From NCBI GenBank assembly GCA_022266195.1, contig WHVY01000005.1, positions 7,440,001 through 7,504,000 on the forward strand: a stretch of 64,000 nt of DNA, given 5' to 3'. The stretch is from Tetranychus cinnabarinus. Taxonomy: Eukaryota; Arthropoda; Arachnida; Trombidiformes; Tetranychidae. Positions 33,501 to 46,200 of the stretch are shown here, piece after piece (position 1 is the first letter of the stretch; each line of letters starts with the position of its first letter). The notes beneath the pieces were generated by a model. It did no database searches, was not told the DNA's origin, and worked only from the letters and a program-made list of their open reading frames with translations. A program made the position numbers and the translations under genes.

Positions 33501-36500
33501 GACCAACATTAACGACATTAATCTTAGCAATTGTTACACCCAATCCCTGAATATCTTCATGGATTCGTGGTGGAACAAAAATATTACAAAAAGGTTGAAT
33601 CTGGAAGAGAATTTTTTCCCTTCTGAATAATCTGTAACCAAGAGTATTCCTAAATCTTGAAGGAACCAAATTTAATCCAGATTAACATGGAGCTTGGCAA
33701 AACTAACCAAAAATATTGTCTGCAATTATTATCTCAATATTATGCATTCACGTTGGGTGGTAGAAATAATCTTTCATGGTAACATTTGTTCTTGCACTTT
33801 TAAACTCTATAAAGCATCTGTGGAAATAGATTTTAAAATTGAAACAATTTACCATGAAAGTTGAGTTAGACTCAAGAGTTAATTAAGCAACAATTAGATT
33901 GATTGGCAACTCAATTAAAGCTATTGATTCTTTGTTTCGATACACAATTGCTATGCAATACAAGCCAAGTTTTAGACGAGCTTGCAATCAAGCTTTGAAT
34001 ATATTTTTAAACAAAACTGGATTCAAAGACTTGACAATTCAAACTATTATTTGATTATTCAACAAACTTGTAGAAAGATTAATTGCTATCGGGAAAAGTC
34101 AATCCTTAATGAGACTGATTAATTATACTTGAAAATACTTGAAATATAAATACCAATGTTCAGTGACATTGTCAAAGGAATTCTGATTTACAAATGAAAA
34201 CATTGAATCTTAACTGATCTGTTCATCGTGATAGTTTGGCAAAAGCTTTGAGATAATTAACTTGGAATAATTTTTTCTAATTAAATCTGTGAATAATAAA
34301 AGAGGTCTGACGATAAAGATGAATGAGGTTTTTAAAGATTATTAAAAAGATGGTTTCATGGAAATGGAAAACAAGAGAATCTGAAATGTTTTTACCTTCA
34401 ATAGAACAAATATAGCAAAAATTGAAAGCCCAATTGTATTCAATATAAAACAATGAATTAATAGCAATAAACTTGCAACAATAGTAGGAATAATGGGATT
34501 CAATAAGGACATGAAATTGAATCCTCTATGTGTGTCTGTTTTCTGGATTTTTTGAAATACCTGTTGATACTCACTCACACATACTCATTGTGACATGAGT
34601 TTTTTATGCCATTAAATGAGTCAATAAGATGATGAAGACAAAAAAAAATGCAATAAAAAACAGCAAACAAAATACATGAAAATGTATTTGGGTCACTCTA
34701 AATACCCACCTCAAGATGACATCGATCAACATCAGGAGGTAATCGATAGTTGGTTGTAGTGAGTAAATGGTATGGATACAGTTTTGGTGGTTCATTTGAA
34801 TGAAGGTGAAAGTTAACATTAGGCATTGATCGTCTTAAATGTGGACTGTAAGATGCATATCGATAGCCGCTGATTCCATCCGAAAAAGGAGTTGTCCTGA
34901 AAGTACCACTCATTGAATGGTTCTGGTGAAAGTGAGAATGAAAAAGAGAAAAGAAAGAATCATATTGATGATAGAACAAAGTATCAACAAATTGAATGTT
35001 TTGGTTAATATTTTTTTGCATTTGTTGCTACTTCTACTGTAATTAATGATGAAGGAATAGTCATTCATGTTGGCAAAATTGGCTGACAATTAAATGACGA
35101 TGACAAAGGATGAAAGGTAAAAAAGGGATTATTTACCATGAAATGTCTACTCCGGTCGTGTTGCTCTGATTGAGTTGAAACTTTGTACAAAGTAATGAAA
35201 GGTGAATGATGAGGCAAAATAACAGGGGAAAGAGAAGAAAGTGATGAAAATGAAAAGAGGAAGAAAATAAAGAAAAAGCGAAAAAGAAAAGAGAAAAGAG
35301 TGAATAGAATAATGAAAATTTGGGTTGATGGAAAAGAAAAAAACAAGTGATTAGTTTTTGTTTGGATGTTAATAGTTGATACGTACTATCAGACTTAGCA
35401 CAATTGAAGTCGATACTTTGGGTTTTCTCTAGTTTACTGAAAGGTGACTCCGATCCCTGGTTGGGTGGTGATCAGGTATAATTTGTTAGTGGAAAGAGAA
35501 AATAAGGTGAAAGGTAAGTCAGTGTGAGAATGTAAATGTAAAACAATGAGAAACATTATACATGAGGAACCGAATAACAATCGGTAAATGGAGGATAAAA
35601 TATTGAAATTGATATTTACATTGAGAGTTCCGTCTCGGTATGAGAGGCCACTTTTCAGCCCATAGCCGGGCTTCGGTACATTTCTGAGAGAAGAGACAAC
35701 TGCGTGTCAATTAAGATAATTAATGTTTAGGGCTCAGGTAAACAGTCCACTTAATACCATTGTAATTCAACGGCGGTGGAGCATAATATTGAAGCTTTCC
35801 TCCAGAGCTACGGTATAGGGATCCTCGGTCAAATTCATCCTCTTCCCATGGTTTTGGTCTATCAATATCCCGAGAGGGTGCTAAGGAAAGATAAGGTAAA
35901 ATTGTAAAATGATAGTTACAACATGATTCTTTAAAATAATAATCTGAATTGTTTCACTGATGCACATAAATCCAAGTCAATTATGGATTGAGAGTCATAA
36001 ATGACAAGAAATGGCAAATGATTGACAACTTACATGCATTCACCGGATTATCATATCTCAATCTAGTTGGTGGTTCGACTTTAGCTGAAGGAGTTCGAGA
36101 TGCATTTCTAGGATCAAGATGCTCCTTTTTCCAGGCCATTATTTTTTCTCTTTCCTTTAGAGTTTTCAGGAATACTTTACCAATGCCTGTTGCAATTTTG
36201 GAAAGTTCTTCTTCTTCTCTTTTCAACTTTTCATCTTCAATCAATCCTTCTGTAGCTGTACCTCCATCGACTTCATCTTCATCCAAATCTCTTGAACTAC
36301 CCGACCAACGACGACGTCTTTCTGGGTCAGTATAAGGAAATGGTGGAGCTGGAAAATCGTCTCGTTCTATTCGTGGTATATCATTGGGTTTGGGTTTTCG
36401 AGCACTTGGATAATGAGCCAATTCAATTGGCTCTTCATTATTCATATGAGGTGAACGAGGCCTGCTTTGACTGGATGATTGAAGATTATCGACCAAAGCT

Positions 36501-39500
36501 TGCATTCCATGTTTAGGTGAAGGTTTCATTTTACGACGAGCAATGAATCCCTCTGTAAATGTGAGAAAGACAAAAACAAGTTAGAGTTGAAGATTGATGC
36601 CAGTTGAGTCGATTGTAATAATGAGCAAGAAATTAAATTTACCTGGAGGCCTATGGAATTGAGGAGATTTTGGTGGTCGAGGCTCTAAAGGACGTCTCAA
36701 ATAACCTTGAGTGGGTTCAGCTGTAAGATAGCTATTGGTATAGACATGACTTAGATCGCTAAAGATTGGCTCACGATTTACAATCCCAGGACTTCGCCTT
36801 CCATACTAAAGAGTAAACAAAATGTATTGAAGGTAAATAGAGAAATGATTAAACATAATTAATAAACTGATAATCAATAAAATTTCAACTTTTGCAGCTT
36901 GCTGCTGTTGCTGCTGGTGGCAACGGTGATGTTGTCATCAATTAACACATGGTTTGTGTAATAAATGCTTGATTTTGTGGTTACTGGATTAGAATGATTA
37001 ATTTCCAGATTTAATTAATAATGGGAAAATAATAAAAGTAAAAAAACAAAAAACTAACCTGTTGGCTCAAAGAACCGTAAGGACTAATTGATCGTGATCT
37101 TGGTAAACTCGGGGAGTGAATGTAACTCCCGTAGTACTACTCATCATCAAGTTGCAACATTCAAGGAAACGTGGATGATAATTGAAATAATGATTGAAAC
37201 AAGAAATAAAAAGGTGGAAAAAATGCAGCATAACAAGACCATGCATCAGGATGGAGATAGTAGTTTGAATCATTGAGTTGTGTCATTATGATGCAGAGAC
37301 ATTTTTGTGGAGAGAAAGAGAAATTAAAATGAACAAAAACGAAATAAAACAATATAAATGCTCTTGCAAAGGTAAAATTACGTGCCAATAGGAAGGTGGG
37401 GTTATAATTATAATGGAAATATAATTAAGGTTGAAAGGCATAAAGGAAGTGTGTTAGTTAAAGGAAAATGTTGAATAATTTTCAATTAAAATTCTTTCTT
37501 TACCTGGCCATCGTAACCATCTAAGTAAACATCTTCAATTCTAGCATCAGGTCCTGGTCCACATCGAGGATGCCAAATGGCACCACCTTGCATATACATT
37601 TCTTCCCCATCACCAAAAGGGTCACCACATTTGGTGCATCGAGCACAGGTCGGATGGAAATGATGATTATCACCAGCTTGTAACACTTTGCCAGTAATGT
37701 ATCGATCACAATGGGCACATCGAACCCCAAATTTGTTTTGGTAATCTTTTTCACAGTAAGGCTGTCCATCTTTGCCCATGTACTCGCCATGGAGTACATT
37801 TTTACAACAAGTACACTTGAAACACCATACATGCCATTGCTTGTCTAGTGCTATTAATGCTTGGCCTTCTTGAATCTCTTGTGAACATCCAGAGCAACCT
37901 AAATAAAATGAGAAGAGATGGAAAGATAATGTTAGACTAAACAATAAAGGATAATTTTTCATGCAGAGCAACCATATTCAATCAAATCTTTTTCCATACT
38001 CATGAATCAACCATGAGTGAAGGGAAAAATGGACAAAGTCAAGAGTTATTCAATGGTAAAACATGATAAAGATCAGAATAATAGTAATTATAATGATGGT
38101 GATGATGAGAGAAGAGGAATGATAAAAATGATTGATAAACAAATATTTGACTAACCAGAAAAATAACAGAATATATGGGCCAAGGAAGTATCAATATATC
38201 TTACCTGCCCAAATGTCTGTTTTATATTTTGCTTTTGATGCAATTTTTTCACGATATTAACGTATGTCTATATATATTTATAAGTTTTCTTCCTTCCTTC
38301 CTGTTTTTACAGCATTGACCTTATCTTAATTTTGCTCAGGCAATGTTAAAGCTAAACATTTGATGAAAAGGCAGTTTCGACTGAACTGAAACAAAAAATA
38401 TTCAACCACAAAAAGTTGGGTAAAAATTTGAGAAACAACACGAAACATATATTATCTACTCAATCACCACTTGGATCAAGTTTACTTTTAGACTATGGTT
38501 GAGTTCATCATCATCATCATCATCATCATGATTTGGTAAAATATGCGGTGTTAGCAATGTTTCCCATATTTTCAACTTTCTCAACTCAATTTAGAAGTAA
38601 GAAGAAGGAAAAGGAAGGCAAACAGAGTTACATTGACATAGTGAGGAAATGAAGGAAGATACTAATTTAATATTATTCATAATTGTTAGGTAATAAAATG
38701 TTTCCTTACGAGGCCCAGAATCTTCAGGAGATAAATCGGGACTATGTGAGGTGACCACAGGTATATCTAGACATCGTGAACATACACATTCTTTGCCGGT
38801 ATAAGTAACCTTCTCACCAGGCGGAAAAGGTTGTCTGTGAAAAGAATAGAAAAAATGGTTAATTTCAAATAATAGAACTAAATAAAGATAAGAAAAAATC
38901 AATAATTAGCATGAAATTTCAACAATCAATTCAAGTTGATCTAGTTACTAACAAATGACTGGTGATAAAGTTTCTGAGCGAGCGCAACCTGAACTTTCAT
39001 CGTATCTTCCTCTTCATTCTCTGTCACCTAATTTATGTCTCACGTTAGACTGACTCCAGGTTAATGAGATTTTTATTGAAAATAGGAAGAGAATCGATGT
39101 TTATACTGAGTAATACTATCTTTCATTCATTTCCTAAACTAGCCATTAACATTCATTATGATTAATGTTTAAATGTACATACCTGCAACGAGCACAAACA
39201 AAGCATTGTTGGTGATAAGTGTTTCCTAAAGCTGTAACAACTTCACCTTCTACAAACTGACCACATCCCTGACACTTGATACCAAATAATTTTTGGTAAT
39301 CGTTGGTACAATAATATTTCCCATCCTTAGTAAAAAATCCTCCCTGAGCTAAAGACGTTGAGCAAGCTGAAAAAAATGAAGAAACAAAAAGATTAGAACG
39401 ATAATTTGATTAAGTTTTAGGAATCATATTCGCCAATCTGACTAAAGAAAAGTATTTACCTGAACATTTGAAACAGTCAATATGGAAATACCTTTCTTGT

Positions 39501-40158
39501 ACTCGCAGTACATTTCCAACACACTTTTTGGAGCAAGCTTCACAAAAAGCTTTCCCTGTAGAAGAAGAAGTAAACATAAGAATTAAAATTAATTGAAATA
39601 AAGCAATAAATCATATTGAAATTAATATGAGCAGTAAAATGATATTTTTTACAATTAATCAAATGCATAAAAATAACTGTTTACAGCTCGAAGTAAACAT
39701 GGTTGAAATAATGAACACTCAACACATGAAACAGTTATTTTTATTTGAATATATTGGCTAATGAATTGATTAGATGAAATGATCTGTATCAAGTTTAAAA
39801 TAACATTACTTAAGACACTGAAAATCTTAATTTTCAAAGGATTGAAGAGAAAAGACTTGAATAAATGGAATAATATCTCGAGTAGTTTTTTTTCATTTTA
39901 TCAAAAATTGCAAGGTTAAACCAATCACATTATTAAAGATGATAAAACATGCCAGAGATAATGAATGTTGAGTCAGGTTGAAACTGATTTAATAGAGAAT
40001 GGTCATTATAACGGTCACTAGAAACCATCTAGTTAACTAACATATGATTAAACAGTAATCTTCAACCGAATGACCCGACCCCACCTAGAACAGTTCTATT
40101 TTGGTAAAATAAATTCAAAGATGAACCAACCTTTAGCTTCTCCTTTTTTACTATTCAT
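30539..40158 (-). CDS. Unc-115: actin-binding LIM protein (abLIM / Unc-115), 14 exons
   Basis: abLIM proteins link actin filaments to signalling in axon guidance and muscle. Minus-strand exons: 40158..40131, 39555..39460, 39366..39183, 38834..38710, 37898..37504, 37136..37059, 36805..36643, 36552..36034, 35880..35758, 35699..35620, 35456..35387, 35165..35137, 34922..34710 and 30652..30539. Every join keeps frame, giving 738 aa. Four LIM domains: FCEACSKKCVGNVLRVQERY, CQGCGQFVEGEVVTALG, CSGCSQEIQEGQALIALDKQ and CAHCDRYITGKVLQAGD...GGAIWHPRC. A dematin-like region follows (DIPRIERDDFPAPPFPYTDP, SKIATGIGKVFLKTLKEREK). The villin headpiece is split: YPYHLLTTTNYRLPPDVDRC in exon 13 and RHLSNDEFSTLFHMSRLEFY then RLPEWKRNDLKKRVKLY in exon 14, across a 4,057-bp intron. 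Exons 10-12 are short and may be alternatively spliced. Confidence 0.93.
31450..33690. other. decayed coding-like tracts inside the last abLIM intron
   Basis: On plus, 31450-31697 reads MKLTVPSQTGKKIVFDNNS...MNQIVRKLKLSN, then after a frame change FDGEKFQLEKQLVTKRVGLS...SRDDHL. A further piece follows (IRRFMRRVTKQNIIVVNNHY). On minus, 33690-33481 reads NLVPSRFRNTLGYRLFRREK...FVPPRIHEDIQGLGVTI. On minus, 31173-31055 (IETDFNCILNLIYDLLKISN) is flanked by AG and GT like an exon. These look like eroded proteins, perhaps from one or more mobile elements. I cannot name the family. Confidence 0.3.
38506..38529. repeat. (CAT)8 microsatellite
   Basis: Eight perfect CAT units in the abLIM intron between the exons carrying LIM2 and LIM3. 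Confidence 0.95.
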
Positions 40159-42071
40159 TGAGACAGTAAAATGTAAAGTTGTGATGACACAAATGGAATT
40201 TGAATTGATGGATGTTGATTAAAATAAATACACAATCGATTATAAATTAGCAATCAAATCACTTTTTTAATTGATTCCAGTAAAAGTAAAGAGATTGAAA
40301 GCACAAGATGACAAAATAAAAGGTAGAAACCGTTGAATTGATGTTTCTTTTTCTGTTTCTCGTCTCATCTAAACCAATGCATTAAATGAAGCTGCTCATT
40401 TGTTAAATCAACATGAGAGCCGATGGTGCTGATGATTGAAAAAATATACACAAATAACATAAAAAACTGATTACTTAAAAGATTGATACCAGATTGATGA
40501 ATAAAAATATAATGAGCATCACAGAGTAACTGATGATCGGCTCAGTCTGAGCCGTTCTTTCCTTGCTCCATCCTCTCTTCCTTTCAAGCCTTACATTTTC
40601 ACTCAATACTCGTCAACAACATTCATCGAGCTCCATCTATCACCACTAAACATAACGAATAATGTGGTATCAAAATTCATTTAATCCACAAACACTGATA
40701 TATTTTGTATTTCCCACCATGAATCTCACCACTCATCTTCATTCTCATCTTCATCACTTTCAGTACAACTATTGATTCGACCTTAATTTGCTGACAAAAA
40801 GCCTCATGTCTGCTTATTTTTTCAACGTCTGTACCAATTTTGAGTCTTTTCAAAATCAATAATCTCAATTGTATTTGCAGCTGAAACAGTTTCAAATAAC
40901 AATCTTCTTTAATCAATTGTTATATTGTTTCAATTTTTTTTTACTAATTTGAAAATGTAAAATACGAATTATCGTAATAAGTTTAAATATTGGCTGATCA
41001 ATAACAATAAGAAGCTCAATTGAATAGAATAAAGATTGACATGTTAATGAATTGTTGTCATCGCCAATTACTTCTTTTGAAAAGTCTAACTCAATAAGCG
41101 AATTTAATTGTTGAATTTGTGTAAAAAGAAACTAATTTAATATTTAAACAAACTTGATCAACACTGTTAATTGTGAGTTAGAAATAAAAAAAGGTTTCTT
41201 TTGGTTTTTGATTTTCCCTCTTCTAAACCGGTTACTTGGTTACTGTAGGTAACACTGAAGTCTCGTCTGGTTTCGTTCAATGAAGTTTCCCTTTAATTAA
41301 TTTGCCAGGAAATATTTAATATTTCAGTTCAACAAGTTCAACTAATTTAGACTTTTTTTTGAAATTTGTTTGATTATTCATTAGAGTACCCTTTTCAACA
41401 TGAGCCCTTATAACTGTACTGGTTCAGAAACAAGTTCAACATTCTTATTCGGTTTGGACACTTTTTGTGATTTGTGTTTTTCGAGCTTTTCTTATTTTCC
41501 TTGAACTTTGCTTAAAGTTCAGAGCATTGTGAAGTTTTTGCCGATCATCAGCCCACGAATAAGGAACATGAGATTAATGAGAAATTTCAAGAAACCTTAG
41601 AAATAGATATCATAGAATGTGCATTTTTATGACAATCCAGAGTTTATGAGACATTTTATTGAAAAAAGTATGTTGAACTACAATTTTGTTTACTGAAACT
41701 TCATCTTACATTTCCCACTTTTATTCCTTTTTTATGTATAAGAACTTCGAAATTTACTGATTTTATAACTTTTATGTTAATCTTCTAGTTATTAATTCTT
41801 AAAAAAGTAAAATGATTTGATTATTTAAAGCAAATTCTTGAACCTTTAAAATAGATTGGCACAAGTCTTGGTCATACTGAGGTAATTCACCGATTGTTAC
41901 TATTTTTGACCCAATGTTACAGCTTTCTTAAATGCAATCAAAAGCAAAGTTGTAAGTTAAAACTGTAAAGTTGACGTATATAAACTAATTAATATTGTAT
42001 AATTTATGTTGCTTTTTTCCTATTTCAGAATCAAAGTCAAAGTCAAAGATGAATGACGGAATGCTTCACCC
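40159..42071. other. divergent intergenic region abLIM / SKT-like gene
   Basis: About 1.9 kb between the abLIM start codon and the first exon of the small spliced ORF. It should contain the abLIM promoter and 5' UTR. No other coding exon, repeat or RNA gene was identified. Confidence 0.5.
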
Positions 42072-42356
42072 ATGAACCAGTCATTGTCACTCTATCAAAG
42101 GCACTTCAAAAGTAAGTAAAATAAAGTAAAGTAGGTCAAAACCACGCCAATTGTGATCTTCTACTAATTGTTTCAAAAGAAAATGCAAAAAACTAAAAAT
42201 TTCAATTTCAATTTATTTTCTTTAGGCAGGCCAACAAGTGCGGTTATAATACTGGAATCAATAAGGCTGCAGTCAAGGCTTATGACAAGGATAACGGCAG
42301 GATATCGGAGCATCAACCTTGATAAATCATCAAATCTGAATCAATGGCCGAAATAA
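42072..42356 (+). CDS. possible 56-aa spliced small ORF (or SKT-like 5' leader exons)
   Basis: Two exon-like blocks with good borders, ...CTTCAAAA|GTAAGT at 42111 and TTTATTTTCTTTAG| at 42225, join in frame. Exons 42072..42111 and 42226..42356 give MNQSLSLYQRHFKSRPTSAV, then IILESIRLQSRLMTRITAGY and a 16-residue Ser/Asn-containing tail before TAA. The upstream block itself starts after a polypyrimidine/AG at about 42028. It may be an independent micropeptide gene, or 5' UTR exons (with an upstream ORF) of the SKT-like gene 0.9 kb downstream. No homology recognised. Confidence 0.35.
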
Positions 42357-43276
42357 TTGAATTGACTCGTCAAATGTTATATGGGAATATGAGCGCGATA
42401 TAAGTAATTGAAAGATCTGAGTTGTTGACTATTTACCAATCAAGCAAATTTTCCAACAAGTTTTCCAGATACGATCACTGTTTCAGTATTGTGATGCCAC
42501 TTGAACTTCAAAAATTTCACCCATTCGCCCCATGATTCCGTTCGAGGATTAATCTAAAAGTACAAAGATTTGCTAAATAAATGAAAATTTTTGACTTTCA
42601 AACAGCAAAACAAAGTTTCTCCTTCAATAGTTCTGTGATGCGCTCATGCACTTAACTAACCCAAACAAACAAGATTGACTAATATCTCAATCAAAGATTT
42701 TTCTCATTGATTGGAATAGATGTTGACAATTCAATTTTTATCTACATCCCAAGCTTATTTACACAAGTTTAAAGTAAAATATGATCAAAATTGAAACCCA
42801 AATGCTCAATTAATTAATGAAAGGATTTAAGTTAGGCATGCTTCGTCTGAGAACAAGAATTGAAGAAAATGACTAACAGTGCGTCATGCGCAATCTTACT
42901 TGTTTCGGCTCTGACTTGTTCTTTATTTTTTCTTCATTTTTTTCTGTCTCTCTGTATTTTTAGTTGTTTTTTTCATCATCATATCTTCTAATTCTTTCTT
43001 TATCTCTCATTTTTGTAATTAATTATATTTACTATTAGTATTAATAACTTAGTGTATAGTCTATCTCTTTGCAAATTATTATTTTAATTTTAATTTAACT
43101 TTACATTCAACATATTATCTGTTGTTAAACTCTGTAAAGTGAACAGTGTTTACATTAATGTGATACATCATTTGTACCTGGTTACCGTCTTTTCCAGCTT
43201 CTAACTTTCATATCTTTGACAGCTTCTCGATTCTGCTTATTTATCTTTGATTACATGTATTTATTCGATTAATAGT
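42357..43276. other. 5' region of the SKT-like gene
   Basis: Contains long pyrimidine-rich tracts (42900-43020) and AT-rich sequence upstream of the first coding exon. Probably 5' UTR or intron plus promoter. No coding exon seen. Confidence 0.4.
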
Positions 43277-46200
43277 ATGGGCTTGGGATGTGCTTTGATT
43301 CGGTCATCTTCTGGTGGTGGTAATAGTTCATCAGCAAGTAATAATGGCCCTACCAGTGGACCCAATCCACCCTCAAATATTTCGGCATCAACCAGCTTAA
43401 GGTTTAGACAACAAGGTAATAATAATCCCAACAATAATAACTCGGTTCTGGTTAACACTAACAATAACATTAACACCAATAACAATCTAAACAACAGTAG
43501 TAAGAGTTCCAACTCTGCTGCCGCTAATTCATCCAATACTAACAATAATAACATCAACAACAATTTCAATAGTATTAATAATAACGGTCAACTTGTACAG
43601 TTGGCCAACTCAATGTCTTCTAATATGATTAACGCGGAGAAATTAACTAGGAGTCAGCAACAACAATTGGCCAAATTGCATCAACAACAGCAGATTCAGC
43701 AAGCACTGCACCACCAGCAACAACAGCAACAGCAACAGCTTCTCAATCAAAATCAAGCTTCACACCACCAACAATCAAACCAAACACAGTTACATCACCA
43801 AGGAGGAGGAAGGTCAGGTGGTCATCATCCATCATCACAACAACAACAAGGTGGCTCTAACCAACTTCATCATCTCCATCATACATTTTCATCTCAACCA
43901 CATCATCCCCAGTCCTCCCAATATCCATTCCCATTAGTGCCATCAAGTGTTTTTGACGAGGATCCTGGAATAATGTCTGAAGTTGAAACTTCAGCGACCG
44001 GCTTTAGGAGATCAACTAAAGCGCGAGCTTCTTTGCCCATTGTAAGAACACCCTCAAAGACTCAAGATCGTTCACTTGGCTTAGTATTTCTTCAATATCG
44101 TAATGAGACAAAGAGAGCCTTATTGCCAAATGAAATCACTTCTATGGATACTGTTAAAGCTTTGTTTGTGCGCTCATTTCCACGACAATTAACCATGGAT
44201 TATCTTGACTCACGTCAAGTCCGTATTTATATTCATGATGCCTCCAAAGACATGTTTTATGAGCTTGAAGATCTCAGGGACATTCGCGATCGCTCAGTAT
44301 TACGGGTCTATGAACAAGACGGAGCCGGTGGACCTTGGCTACCAGTTGGCTCAGTTAGACCTTTGATCAATCATGCAGTTAATCATACCAACTACTTAGA
44401 TGCTGATCCGAGTTATTTTTCTGAACCCGAATTTGATAGTGAATATCAAAACCAACATATTCACCGTAAAAAAGGTTTATCACCTAATTTACCAACCTCT
44501 GGAGCTCAATCTCAATATTATGGAACCATAATCATGCCCGGTGGAACTGGTTCCAGACCCAGTACGATTGTGCCACCAACCTACCCCACTGTACAAACTC
44601 CTCTTCCAACTCGTCCATCACCATCTAATCAACCTCCTCAGCCACCTGAACGAGCTAAACCTTATCCAGGTATGTACCAAAATGAACGCCAACCAATTAA
44701 TTAACCTATTAATCGAGATTTGTACTTATATCAAAATGAAAACAAAAATAATCTTACACCTAGATTAAAAAAACATCCTTCACCTTCATTAAGATTTATC
44801 ACCTCTTGCAATGTTAGTCTTTTTGATAATAATCCAAGTTTGCAGAATATCTCTTCACTTTGCTCAAACCTGCTCAACTTTTGCTTCATCTCATATTTTA
44901 ACTTTTCCCTCCTTTATTGAATCAACGTTGAGCAGCTTTCTTTTCACTCTTCCTCTCAGCTTACTTAAAATGAGATCCTTCATCATCTCCCTTTCAACTA
45001 ACTTGTTTATTCTATTCCAATTTGTTACCAGGTTATTCTCAAACTTTACCCCGTGGAACCCATATAGTGGCAACTTATTCCAATTTACCTGGTGATTCCT
45101 CAGTAGCATCTCCTCAACAAGCCAATGCTCAACTAATGCTTAAAAAGGCTAAAGAACCTTTAGGTACTAATTTCTTTCTTCTTATCCACAAATTTATTTT
45201 TACTATTTTTTCCTTCTAACAAAATGCAAGTTTCCATTTTACTTTCTTATAGTTTCTAATAATATATTTGTAAAAAATATAGCATGCAAACTCATTCTCA
45301 TCGCTATCATAAGAAAGAAGCAAAAGAAAACAAAAAATTTTGATAACCTTTGCATGTTCCCTCTAATGTTTTCATATGCTGAAAATTCAACTTAACGCTA
45401 CAAGCAATTTGTTGCTATTAGCTCAATCTATTATTTTTTTATAATGGTTAAATTCATGAGTTTAGTGGTCCTTTTCCAGCATCTTTCATATGTTAGTAAC
45501 TGCAAAATCGATCAAATTATCAATTTGACAGTCTATTCTCCATCGTTTCCTATTTCTTCTCTTCTTTCCTCTTCTTCTTTTTCCCAATCTTTTACCTTTT
45601 CAGTAAATCATTGGTAAAATTTGATTCTCTATTTGGCCATACAATGCAGAATCAGACAATGACAATTCTTTAATCACGCTAAAAGTGGAACAGGCAGAGA
45701 AAATGAACTGTAATCAAGTGAACATGATAATGAAAGAATTTAATTGAATCAAATTTGTAGCTTCATTTCACTGACTTTCATAGATTAGCAATTGGAAGAA
45801 TAGCAAGAGAAAACTTAAAAACACTGAGAATGAATGAAAAATTTGGCAACTCTGGTGAAAGATTAAACTCATTGATCGGTATCGATCGACAAGAAACTCT
45901 GAAGAAACTCTGAAGGCAGAAAAGAAGTGAAATGCAGACCGGTTTACATACAAATTTACCATTGATTCTTATGGCATAAGCAGTAGTAACATTTCTCTTC
46001 TCACTGACTCTCACTCCTTTCATCTTCCATTCTCATTACAGCTCACTCATTGATTTCTTTTCCTCCACATCCTTCTCGTCCCATCCATTCTCACTCGTAC
46101 ATCACAACTCAGTATCTCCATCTTCACCCTTATCTTCATCCTCTCCATCAGTTTTGCCATCTTCATGTTCATTTTTTGCCGAGTCTTGCTTGTTCATCGC

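Noticed and set aside
43261..43569. Leu-rich 102-aa minus-strand ORF
   Set aside because: It is antisense to the Asn/Ser-rich tract of the SKT-like first exon. AAC/AAT repeats read backward give Leu/Val runs.
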